A stretch of 64,000 nt of DNA, taken from contig CANKTH010000014.1 of assembly GCA_947486185.1 (NCBI GenBank), forward strand, positions 1-64,000, in the 5' to 3' direction. This DNA comes from Deltaproteobacteria bacterium (GTDB lineage Bacteria; Myxococcota_A; UBA796; SXON01). Made by a program: the position numbers and the translations under genes. Below the pieces are notes generated by a model. The model was not told the DNA's origin, did no database searches, and was given only the letters and a program-made list of their open reading frames with translations. The stretch's first letter is position 1. Every line of letters begins with the position of its first letter. Of this stretch, positions 20,959 through 30,293 are shown in pieces.

Positions 20959-22269
20959 TCATGCGCTTTTCGGTCCGCGGTGCTCGCGGAGGAGCCGGCT
21001 GTGCTCCTCCCATGCGGGCCAACCGCTCTCCACCCCCGCGGCGTCCCGCGCGGGGCCAGAGGAGATCACCCGACGGGCCTCGACGTGGCTGTCGGGAAAG
21101 TGTGTGTCCAAGCTGTTCAACAGACTGCGGAAGGAACGGGCTCCGGCACCGGGAGTGCTGCCGGGCAGCGCGTCGAGGCGACTCAGTCCCTCAACGATGC
21201 GTAGGATCATGGTGGGGAAATGCAGGTCGATCACCCCCACGCGCGACTCAGTCGTTGGGCCGTCGGCGAGGTAACGGTCTCGGAGTCGCCGCGCGACCTG
21301 CCGTTGGCCGCGCCGGCGGACCTCCACCTCGCCGGGCACCACGACCAAGGGCGCTGCCACCTCGATCGGCTCACCGCCCCCGTGGGTCTCGGGTTCGATG
21401 TCCTCCTCCCAAACGGGCTCGTCGAGTACGCGCCACGTTGAGCCCCCGAGCGCTTCGACCACAAAACGGGCGATAGGAGAGGCCTCCAGGGCCGCCCGAC
21501 TGATCACACTCGCGCGCAGACCGAGGGCCTCGATCGCGGCGGCGCGGCGGCGAAGCTGCGAGTCCAACGGGGAACGACCGACCACTCTCGCAAATCGGCC
21601 GGCGGAGTAGAGCCGCGCGGTGAAGAGATCGACCTCGAGCGCCTCGGCGAGCCGAGGGGCCAGTTCGGGGCGATCGGCGCCGTCCATGAGGAGGATCCAG
21701 GGTAAACGGACCGGGGGCAGGCGGACCGTGAGTGGGGCTTCCGCGGGCGCGAGAGGTGCCGACGCCGGTGGATCGGGACGGTGCTCAACCGAGGGGACGA
21801 CGGGGCTGCGAGTGCCGGGTGGGGGAGGCCTGGGTGCGGCCGCCGGTGGCGGGTCGAGGCGCGCGTGTTGCAGGGCCTCGTCGAGCCGCGCGAGCGCGAG
21901 CCGCCATCCGGACGCATCCTGGCGGGTGTACGCCGAGCGCGCGGCCTCCGCGAGCCCAGGGAGCAGGAGTGTAGAGGGACCAGCGTCTCCGCGGCTTTCC
22001 GCGGGCTCGGGCGGCGCGGCGCGGCTGGGCGGTGGGGGCTCCGGTTCTGGCGCCGGACGCGCGCTCAGGGCCGCCCTCACCGCGCCCGCCGAGCCGGCTC
22101 CCGTCAGAGCGCGACGGATCAGCTCGTCCAGGTTCTCGGGCGCTGGCGGCTTTTCGGGCGATGGCGCCACCGGATTGGGCATCCGCGCCCCGCAGTAGAG
22201 GCAGGCCGTACGGGTCGGCGCGTTGTTACGCTGGCAACGGGGGCACACGGCGGGAAGCACGGCGTACAC
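20959..22269 (-). CDS. Zinc-ribbon containing hypothetical protein
   Basis: N-terminal CPRCQRNNAPTRTACLYCGARMP, Pro-rich linker; start chosen at GTG 22269. Confidence 0.55.
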   Translation of the reverse strand: MYAVLPAVCPRCQRNNAPTRTACLYCGARMPNPVAPSPEKPPAPENLDELIRRALTGAGSAGAVRAALSARPAPEPEPPPPSRAAPPEPAESRGDAGPSTLLLPGLAEAARSAYTRQDASGWRLALARLDEALQHARLDPPPAAAPRPPPPGTRSPVVPSVEHRPDPPASAPLAPAEAPLTVRLPPVRLPWILLMDGADRPELAPRLAEALEVDLFTARLYSAGRFARVVGRSPLDSQLRRRAAAIEALGLRASVISRAALEASPIARFVVEALGGSTWRVLDEPVWEEDIEPETHGGGEPIEVAAPLVVVPGEVEVRRRGQRQVARRLRDRYLADGPTTESRVGVIDLHFPTMILRIVEGLSRLDALPGSTPGAGARSFRSLLNSLDTHFPDSHVEARRVISSGPARDAAGVESGWPAWEEHSRLLREHRGPKSA

Positions 22270-22282
22270 TACTTGACACGGC

Positions 22283-23167
22283 TTGGTCGTACGCACCACG
22301 CTGCGGGCCTGGCGGCCACATTTTGTGGTAATTAGCGACGTGCTCATCGCCGTCCTCACGTGGATCCTCGCCGTCCAACTCCTTGGGTTGGGTAATACGG
22401 TTGGTTATCATCGGCTTTTGACGCATCGCGCCTTCGTGGCTCACCCCGTGGTGCGCCACGGGTTCACGCTGCTCGGGGCGATGCACGGCGGCTCACCAGT
22501 GATGTGGGTGGGCTTGCATCGGCTCCATCACGCCAAGTCCGACAACGACGAGGACCCCCACTCGCCAATCCAGGGGTTCTGGTGGGCGCATTCCGGGTGG
22601 CTTATCGGCCAGCGTAGCCCCTGGCTGGCGATACCCTTCGCCCTGTCGGGGTTTGGCCAGCAGCTCAAGATCCTCTGGCACGACGTGCGTCGGGTCGCCG
22701 GGCGGAACCCGCCAGTGTGGCGCGAGCTGTGCCCGGATCTGATGCAAGAACCGTTGATGCGCTGGTTGGACATGCCTTTTGTTGCGACAGGGCTCTTCGT
22801 CGCCCAGCTCGGGCTGGCGTGGCTGATCGCCGGGCCGACAGGGATCTTGTGGTTGTGGACGGTACACCTGTTCTTGACCAACAGCTCGTGGTCAGTCAAC
22901 TCGGTGTGTCACTGGCCCCGTTTTGGAGCTCAACCGTGGGACACCCGCGACTGGTCCCGCGACGTACGATGGTTGGGCTTCTTGACCAACGGCGAGAGTT
23001 TTCACAATAGCCACCATCGTTATCCGCGGAGCGCGCGCCACGCCCTGCACGGGGGCCAGGACCTCTCGTGGTGGGTGATCAAGGGCCTGTCCCGTGTCGG
23101 GCTCGCCTCAGAGCTCTGGTTGCCCAAAGCTTTTCGCCCCAAGGACGCGCCCGAGCCCCAGAGCTGA
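22283..23167 (+). CDS. Acyl-CoA/acyl-lipid delta-9-type fatty acid desaturase
   Basis: Histidine boxes HRLLTH, HRLHHAK, HNSHHRYP. Confidence 0.88.
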   Translation: MVVRTTLRAWRPHFVVISDVLIAVLTWILAVQLLGLGNTVGYHRLLTHRAFVAHPVVRHGFTLLGAMHGGSPVMWVGLHRLHHAKSDNDEDPHSPIQGFWWAHSGWLIGQRSPWLAIPFALSGFGQQLKILWHDVRRVAGRNPPVWRELCPDLMQEPLMRWLDMPFVATGLFVAQLGLAWLIAGPTGILWLWTVHLFLTNSSWSVNSVCHWPRFGAQPWDTRDWSRDVRWLGFLTNGESFHNSHHRYPRSARHALHGGQDLSWWVIKGLSRVGLASELWLPKAFRPKDAPEPQS

Positions 23168-23170
23168 GCT

Positions 23171-23995
23171 TCAGCTCGGCGTAGCGCCGACCGCCGGATC
23201 CCCCGCGCGGAGCAACGCGGCAGCCACCCGCTCGGGGTGGGTCTCCACCAGGGCATGGCCCGCGCCCTCGACGACCTCCAGGATGCACGACGGTTTTTGT
23301 GCGGCGAAGCGCTCGGCTTCGTCCAGGCCTCGGACCCGATCCTCGTGGCCCCAGAGCAGCGTCGTTGGCGTCGCGAGCACCGAGAGCAGGATTCGCAGGA
23401 GCGGATCTCGGTGGGGGCCGTACATACGCGCGGCCGCGAGCCCCGCGCCGCGGCGCGTGAGCCCCTGGCGCATCACGGAGAGGCGTGAAGGGTCGAGCTC
23501 GGACTCGGAGTAGTAGCGTGCCCTCCAGTAGCGTTCCGCGATCTGTGGCCCCGTGAGCGCGAAAAGCGGGCCCGCGAGCGGGCTGGCGATGAGCTGTTCG
23601 CGGCGGGACATCGGCCGGGTCCACCCGGGGGGGGCGACCAGCACGAGCCCCTTCACCCGCTCCCGCTGTTCATGAGCTACCTGACACGCGACCGCGCCGC
23701 CGAGGCCTACACCGAGCACGCGCACCGGCCACCCATCGAGCTGGTCGATAGCCGCGACCACCGAGCGTGTCAGATAGTATACGTTATAGCTGCCCTTAGG
23801 GCACTCTGACTCCCCGCAGCCCGGCAGGTCGAGGTTCAATACCCGGCGGCCGTGGAGCGCCGGCAAGAGCCGGGCCATCTGGCTCCGGTCCTGGAGCCAG
23901 TCGTGGAGCAGCACAAGAGTCTCGCCCGAGGGGCCCCGCTCTCCAGCGTGCTCTTCGAAGCCCATCTTCCCGAATCGGGCCTCCGTCAACGCCAT
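23171..23995 (-). CDS. Alpha/beta hydrolase
   Basis: LVLLHDWLQDRSQMARLLPAL, GVGLGGAVACQVAHE, GAGHALVETHPERVAAAL. Confidence 0.8.
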   Translation of the reverse strand: MALTEARFGKMGFEEHAGERGPSGETLVLLHDWLQDRSQMARLLPALHGRRVLNLDLPGCGESECPKGSYNVYYLTRSVVAAIDQLDGWPVRVLGVGLGGAVACQVAHEQRERVKGLVLVAPPGWTRPMSRREQLIASPLAGPLFALTGPQIAERYWRARYYSESELDPSRLSVMRQGLTRRGAGLAAARMYGPHRDPLLRILLSVLATPTTLLWGHEDRVRGLDEAERFAAQKPSCILEVVEGAGHALVETHPERVAAALLRAGDPAVGATPS

Positions 23996-24144
23996 CGTTT
24001 CCCTCCACGGCACTAGTTCAAAGACGAAAAAGCAGGATGAGTGTAGCGACAGCGCCGCGTCGGCTCAAGGGTAGGAGCCGCTGCCACCCACGGCTCGGAC
24101 CGCGGGGAAAGGGCGCGCGAGGCGGCTTTCCGGTTTGATGATAG

Positions 24145-26076
24145 ATGCTCCCGGAGGGGGCGCCGCTGGAGACCTGGAAGGATCGGACGAAGCGCGAGAT
24201 CGCCGCGGTCCTGACGGGTCTGGCGGCGCTTGACGAGGAACGAGGTAGACAACTCGTCCACGGCGCGGACGCCGCTGACCGCGAGCAGGCCCGCGGTTTG
24301 GCGCACCTGGGGAGCACATTCCGGTCGACCTTCTCGGGCCTCGCGTGGCGGTGGGCGCCCGGGCTCTACCTGCAGAATCGCATCGTATTCTCGCCGGTGC
24401 TCACCGCTTATGTCTCGTTCTTCGCGGTGGAGCTCTCCGGGGACTACATTTCGCCCGCCAAGGTGTGGAGGGCCGTGGACCTGGACGCCTGGCTGGGCGC
24501 TGCCGACACCGCGGACGACGCACCGATGTTCCAGCGGGTGTGGATGCTGCGCGCCAGCGTCGAGGCGGACACCAAGAAGACTACGATTCGATGGCAAAAA
24601 AGCCTGCGCGAGCGCTTCGGGTCGGCGGTGACCGCCGAGGAGCGCGCCCGGATCCTCACCCGGTTTGACCTGCCTTATCCCTTGGGCGAGGACCTCGCTG
24701 TTGAGCTCTACGCGCGGGACCGGATCGCGAGCGCCTGGGTTCAACGGAGGCTCCCCAGGCTCCCAGCGGCTAACCGGGGCACGCCAGAGAAAGGTTGGAA
24801 GCGTCTACGAAAAATCGCAGAGGAGCACGGCGATCAGCCGATGTTGCGGGCGCTCTACCGGCAGCAGGTGCCGCTGGCTATCTGGATCGCGGACCTTGAG
24901 GCGGCCTGTCGCGACGGAGGTGGCGAGCTGGCGGCGCGGCTCCAGCGCATTCAACCTGCGAACCTCCGCTCCGCCGACCTCGTCGCCGGTCTGCGACGGG
25001 TGATGGCGCTCCGGCCCGAGGCGGAGGCCTGGGTGATTCGGCAGCTTCCGACGGCATGGGGCGACCTGGCGGGCATCCCCGAGATGATCGACGCCGCCGC
25101 GTCCGCCGGCCAGCTCCCGCTCTGGTCGGCGCTGCTCCGCCACTCCGCGCCGCCCGCGCGATTTGACGCGGAGGTCCGGGGGCTCCTCCGTAGCGGCCGC
25201 TCCCCAGCCGATCAGCGGGTCTGGCTCCGCGCTCTGGTCGGCGGCGGGGCGGAGTTCAACGGTCCAGGCTTCGGGCTCATGAGCGTGCGGATGCTCAGCG
25301 ACGACACCGCGGTCGAGCTCTATCGACAGTTTGCTGACCTGGTGCGCGGCCCCTACCGACTTCACGTAGCGCCCCACCATGCCTCGGCCTACCCGAAGCT
25401 CCTCGACGTGGCGATTCGCGCCGGTGACGACGAGCTCGTCAACTTCCTGGCGTGTCGCCTCTTGATCAGCCGGGGCCACACCGCGGAGTGGAAGGCCGCG
25501 CAGTCGCGCATCGCGAAGCTGCTGGATGTTTCACGTGGCACACCCGCCTTTCGGCGACGTGCCGCCTCGATCCTCGCCAGGGTGCCGGCCTACGCGATCG
25601 CCAATGTCGACCGGTTGATCCAGCACAACATGCTCGCGCGCCTCTTGTTTGCCCGCTCCGCGCATGAGTGGCTGGAGGACCAGGATCCAGCCTTGATCAG
25701 CGATCTTCTGGAGTCACCCAACATCCACGTCCAGGCGCTCGGGTGGCGCGCGTTGGCCCAGCCGGATGCACGGGCGGCGGCGCTCGCCGAAGCTAACCTC
25801 GACGCCCTGATACCCGGCCTGCTTCGCCCGCTCCACCGCGGGTCGCGGCTCGTGTTGCTCACGGCGCTGGAGCGCGCGATCACCGGCCCTGAAGCCGCCG
25901 CGCGGGTCCACCGACGGGCGCGGGAGGCGCTTGATCTCCCCGACCGGCGTTATCCCCGGGATGCGCTCATTGGACTCATCGGGAGGTTGTTGGCGCGGTA
26001 TCCGGAGCTGCGGGCCAGCGGTGAGGCTCCGGTGGTCTATGCCGACGCGGCCCGCCGCGAGGGGGCCTCCCGATGA
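24145..26076 (+). CDS. ARM/HEAT-like helical repeat protein; retron accessory (Type XIII ARM component)
   Basis: 643 aa, helical repeat-like C-terminal half (LLESPNIHVQALGWRALAQPDARAAAL...LLTALERAI); ATGA overlap with the SWIM protein; cassette order matches ARM-WHSWIM-RT. Confidence 0.72.
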   Translation: MLPEGAPLETWKDRTKREIAAVLTGLAALDEERGRQLVHGADAADREQARGLAHLGSTFRSTFSGLAWRWAPGLYLQNRIVFSPVLTAYVSFFAVELSGDYISPAKVWRAVDLDAWLGAADTADDAPMFQRVWMLRASVEADTKKTTIRWQKSLRERFGSAVTAEERARILTRFDLPYPLGEDLAVELYARDRIASAWVQRRLPRLPAANRGTPEKGWKRLRKIAEEHGDQPMLRALYRQQVPLAIWIADLEAACRDGGGELAARLQRIQPANLRSADLVAGLRRVMALRPEAEAWVIRQLPTAWGDLAGIPEMIDAAASAGQLPLWSALLRHSAPPARFDAEVRGLLRSGRSPADQRVWLRALVGGGAEFNGPGFGLMSVRMLSDDTAVELYRQFADLVRGPYRLHVAPHHASAYPKLLDVAIRAGDDELVNFLACRLLISRGHTAEWKAAQSRIAKLLDVSRGTPAFRRRAASILARVPAYAIANVDRLIQHNMLARLLFARSAHEWLEDQDPALISDLLESPNIHVQALGWRALAQPDARAAALAEANLDALIPGLLRPLHRGSRLVLLTALERAITGPEAAARVHRRAREALDLPDRRYPRDALIGLIGRLLARYPELRASGEAPVVYADAARREGASR

Positions 26077-27671
26077 TCGTCGCCCAGTTCAACTACGCGA
26101 TCCCGAGCGTCTTGGACAGCACCCGCGAGCGGGATCTCGTTGGTTTGAGCGCGGATACAGCTCGTCCCGTCCGGTTTTTGGGCCGGCTGCGGTCCAACGT
26201 GCTCTCGGTTCGGTTTGCCCTGTCGGCGCTTGGCGGGCTGATCGCATCGGAACAGGAGTGGTCCAGTGACGGTGAGCAGCTCTCCGCTTCGCTCGACCCA
26301 ATCGTGAGCGTGACCCCCGACCGCATCGTATGGGAGGGTTTCTCCCGGGACCTCGGAGCGATCGGGGTGTTCGAGGTGCCTCGCAGCGTGTTCGAGACCC
26401 GAGGCGAGGTGCGCGAAGGTACCACCAACGTGGACTTCAGCGCGTGGTTCGCGGCTGCGGTCAACGAGCTGCGGAGCAGCCGTGAGACCTGGCTCGGCAT
26501 CGCTCCGGATGGGCTCGAGCTTCGTACGGTCCACGCCGGCGGCCGTTATGAACCGAGGGTCGAACTTCCCGAAAGCTGGCTACGGGGCCTGCTGTCGGCG
26601 CAAGCCGCGATGGCGATGCCGGGCACGCGGCTGTCGGTGCGGCCGGTGGACCTGCTCGCGGCGATCCGCTGGCTTCAGTTCAAACGGGCGAAGGTCAGCC
26701 CTCGGGGCCTCCGCTGGGTGATGGCGCCTGGTGAATACGCTAGGTTGATCCTTGAGCCCTGGGAGACGGAGGTGCGCTTGAAGGGCGCGACTCACGGCTA
26801 CACCGAGACCCGCACGATCCGCACCTGGGGTCGCCGGCAGCTTCGGTTGATCGAGCCGCTCCTTCCCCTGGCCGAGTCGGTGACGGTGTACCTCAAGGGG
26901 CGGGCCCTACCCGTCTTCGTGGTGGTCGAGCTGCCGGGATGTCGCTTCACCCTTGGTTTTGGGACGGCGGGGCTCGGGGGGCTCGATCTGCTGTCGAGTG
27001 ACGTCGTGAGCGAGCTCGGTGCCGAAGCACCGGCGATCGACGAGGCTCTTGTGGAGCAGGTCCTCGAAGCGCTCACGCGTAGCGAATGCGGCGCCGCGGA
27101 GCTCGCGTTGCGCCTGGGGCGGCCCGGCGGCGAGGTGGAGGGCGCCCTCCAGCGCCTGGTCCGGCTTGGACGAGCGGCTTATGATCTGGGGGAACGCCGA
27201 TACCGCCATCGGGAGCTGTTCTACCCGCCGATCAGCCCGGACAGGCTGACGTTCCGGGATCCCAGGCTAGCAACAGCACGGTTCGCGCTGTCCCGGGGTG
27301 AGGTGACCGAGGTCAACGTGGAGGAGCGGGAGACTCGTAAGACGCGGCGTCTGCCGGGCCCCGATGGGCCCGTGACCCGTGAGCTCGTGTTCCGCGACCA
27401 CGTCATCAACGGCCGCGTCGGGGCGCACGCGGTGAGCGTGGTGCTCGACGCTGGCGGAAAACTGATATTTGGCACCTGTGGCTGTGATTTTTTCCGAACG
27501 TACACTTTGGGGAGGGGGCCGTGTTCCGACATGCTGGCGCTCCGCGGTGCCGCCGCGCCGCTATTACGGGATGGGCCGTCCTCCGCGCCCGCGCTGGCGC
27601 CGCCCCCGGACGCGCACGTAACGGCCGGGGGTGCCGCGCTTGACAACGGCGACGAGGAGGAGGAAGAATGA
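26073..27671 (+). CDS. Winged-helix + SWIM zinc-finger protein; retron accessory (WHSWIM)
   Basis: wHTH-like VEQVLEALTRSECGAAELALRLGRPGGEVEGALQRLVRLGRAAYDLGERRYRHRELF followed by SWIM-like GTCGCDFFRTYTLGRGPCSDMLALR. Confidence 0.8.
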   Translation: MIVAQFNYAIPSVLDSTRERDLVGLSADTARPVRFLGRLRSNVLSVRFALSALGGLIASEQEWSSDGEQLSASLDPIVSVTPDRIVWEGFSRDLGAIGVFEVPRSVFETRGEVREGTTNVDFSAWFAAAVNELRSSRETWLGIAPDGLELRTVHAGGRYEPRVELPESWLRGLLSAQAAMAMPGTRLSVRPVDLLAAIRWLQFKRAKVSPRGLRWVMAPGEYARLILEPWETEVRLKGATHGYTETRTIRTWGRRQLRLIEPLLPLAESVTVYLKGRALPVFVVVELPGCRFTLGFGTAGLGGLDLLSSDVVSELGAEAPAIDEALVEQVLEALTRSECGAAELALRLGRPGGEVEGALQRLVRLGRAAYDLGERRYRHRELFYPPISPDRLTFRDPRLATARFALSRGEVTEVNVEERETRKTRRLPGPDGPVTRELVFRDHVINGRVGAHAVSVVLDAGGKLIFGTCGCDFFRTYTLGRGPCSDMLALRGAAAPLLRDGPSSAPALAPPPDAHVTAGGAALDNGDEEEEE

Positions 27672-27674
27672 CCC

Positions 27675-27833
27675 TTGTCCGCCGGGGTGAGCTTCGGGCT
27701 CAGCTATCCATGCCGCGGTGTTTCGCCGCGGTGGCCTTTGCTCCTCATCCCTTCGCCACGGCGCCCACGTTCGCAACGCGGGAGACCATGGTTCCAAAGC
27801 TTCGAGGTGGACTCTGCCCACCCCGGCGGACAA
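27675..27833 (+). ncRNA. Candidate retron msr-msd non-coding RNA
   Basis: Perfect 15-bp inverted repeat TTGTCCGCCGGGGTG (27675-27689, a1) / CACCCCGGCGGACAA (27819-27833, a2); AGC directly after a1; internal hairpins 27713-27720/27724-27731 and CCCaCGTT-CGC-AACGcGGG at 27764-27782; fills the gap between the SWIM stop and the RT start. Confidence 0.85.
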
Positions 27834-27837
27834 CCTC

Positions 27838-29109
27838 ATGAGCGTGATCGCGGGGCTCTGGGAGCGCTTCCTGGGCTGGGTCCGGCGGCTGCTCGGCACG
27901 GAGACCAGCCGTGACGTGAGCCGTATCGCGGGCGATCAAGCTTCGCTCTCGCTGACCCGCGAGGTCGTGCGCCTCCATGACGGCCCACTCAAAGCCGGTC
28001 GTCGTCGGCTGGTGCATCGAGATCCGCGCCTCGTACCCAAGGCGGCTCGCTCCCGTTTGGGTCGCAAGGTCAAACTCTTGAGCCACGACGAGGCTTCTCG
28101 GCGTTTCTCCGCGACCTTACGGACCCGGAACCGCCAGATCTCCGACCTGATCGCCGATCCTGTACAGCTTCAACGCTTGGGATTGCCGGCGTTCGCGGAC
28201 GAGGCCGCCCTCGCAGCCGCCCTGGGCCAGACAGTCAAAGGGCTGCGGCACCTTAGCCTTCATCGGCAGGACGACGGCATCGACCACTACGTCGCGTTCA
28301 CGGTACCCAAACGTAGCGGAGGCGAGCGGCTGATCCTCGCGCCCAAGCGTCGATTGAAGGCGGTATTACGACGGCTCAACACCCTGCTGGTACAGAAGCT
28401 GCCCGTTCACGACGCGGCCCATGGATTTCGTAAGGGGCGTTCGGTCAAGAGCGGGGCGGCGCCCCACGTCGGTAAGGCCGTTGTGATTCACCTGGATCTG
28501 GAAGACTTTTTCCATCAGGTCAATTGGCGGCGCGTGCGCGGGTTCCTGCTCGCAGTGGGCTACAGTTACCCGGTGGCCGCGACGCTCGCGGTCCTCACCA
28601 CCGCTTCGGTGCGGCAGCCGGTGAGCCTGGAGGGTGGACGGCGGGTGTTCGTTCCGGTCGGGGAGCGGGTGACCGTGCAGGGGGCTCCGACCAGCCCGGG
28701 CCTGTGTAATTCCATCGCGGCGCGCCTCGACCGGCGCCTCAGCGGGCTGGCCAGGAGCAAGGGCTTTCAGTACACACGATACGCGGACGACCTGTGTTTT
28801 TCGGGGGATCGCGTAGACGCGGCGAAGGGCCTGATCGCTGCGACTCGTCGGATCTGTGAGGACGAGGGGTTCCCGCTGAACGGCAAGAAGACCCGGATCA
28901 TGCGACGTGGTGCCGCCCAGACGGTCACCGGTGTCACCGTCAACCGGGTGCTGGGTCTTTCGCGCCAACAACGCCGGAAAATCCGGGCCGCGCTACATCA
29001 GGGCCGCTCGTGTACCGGTGAGCTGGCCTGGGTGGTGATGCTCAACGCCGAGCAGGCTGCCGTCCTCCGCCGCGCGCCTCGCCGAAAAGCTGTGGAGGAC
29101 GCCGAATGA
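27838..29109 (+). CDS. Retron-type reverse transcriptase
   Basis: FTVPKRSGGERLILAPKRRLK, GFRKGRSVKSGAAPHVGK (NAxxH-like), HLDLEDFFHQVNWRRV, QGAPTSPGLCN, YTRYADDLCFSG (YxDD), QTVTGVTVN (VTG). Start set at ATG 27838, just downstream of a2. Confidence 0.9.
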   Translation: MSVIAGLWERFLGWVRRLLGTETSRDVSRIAGDQASLSLTREVVRLHDGPLKAGRRRLVHRDPRLVPKAARSRLGRKVKLLSHDEASRRFSATLRTRNRQISDLIADPVQLQRLGLPAFADEAALAAALGQTVKGLRHLSLHRQDDGIDHYVAFTVPKRSGGERLILAPKRRLKAVLRRLNTLLVQKLPVHDAAHGFRKGRSVKSGAAPHVGKAVVIHLDLEDFFHQVNWRRVRGFLLAVGYSYPVAATLAVLTTASVRQPVSLEGGRRVFVPVGERVTVQGAPTSPGLCNSIAARLDRRLSGLARSKGFQYTRYADDLCFSGDRVDAAKGLIAATRRICEDEGFPLNGKKTRIMRRGAAQTVTGVTVNRVLGLSRQQRRKIRAALHQGRSCTGELAWVVMLNAEQAAVLRRAPRRKAVEDAE

Positions 29110-29194
29110 CCGGCCGACCCCAGGCTCTCGGGGGCCTTTCCTTTGCCCCCTCCCGGTGCCATGATAGCCCCTTGACCATGAGTTCCCGCCCGGT

Positions 29195-30232
<1,038 letters not shown>

Positions 30233-30293
30233 CCCGCGCGGCCTCAATGACCGTCCTGCGCCGAGTCGGCCGACCGTACTCAGGGACGGGGCG

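Noticed and set aside
24061-24080. Hairpin CGGCTC-aagggtag-GAGCCG upstream of the retron operon as a second ncRNA
   Set aside because: Only 6 bp, no a1/a2-like partner; could be a regulatory or terminator stem but not supported further
27718-27837. ORF track start of the RT at 27718 (41 extra residues)
   Set aside because: This segment lies inside the inverted-repeat-bounded ncRNA and its translation (MFRRGGLCSSSLRHGAHVRNAG..) looks non-protein; ATG 27838 directly after a2 fits retron organisation better
27838-29109. RT as group II intron maturase or DGR RT
   Set aside because: No maturase/HNH domain follows, no intron domain V-like sequence, no template/variable repeat pair or Avd-like gene seen; NAxxH-like and VTG motifs plus the ncRNA favour a retron
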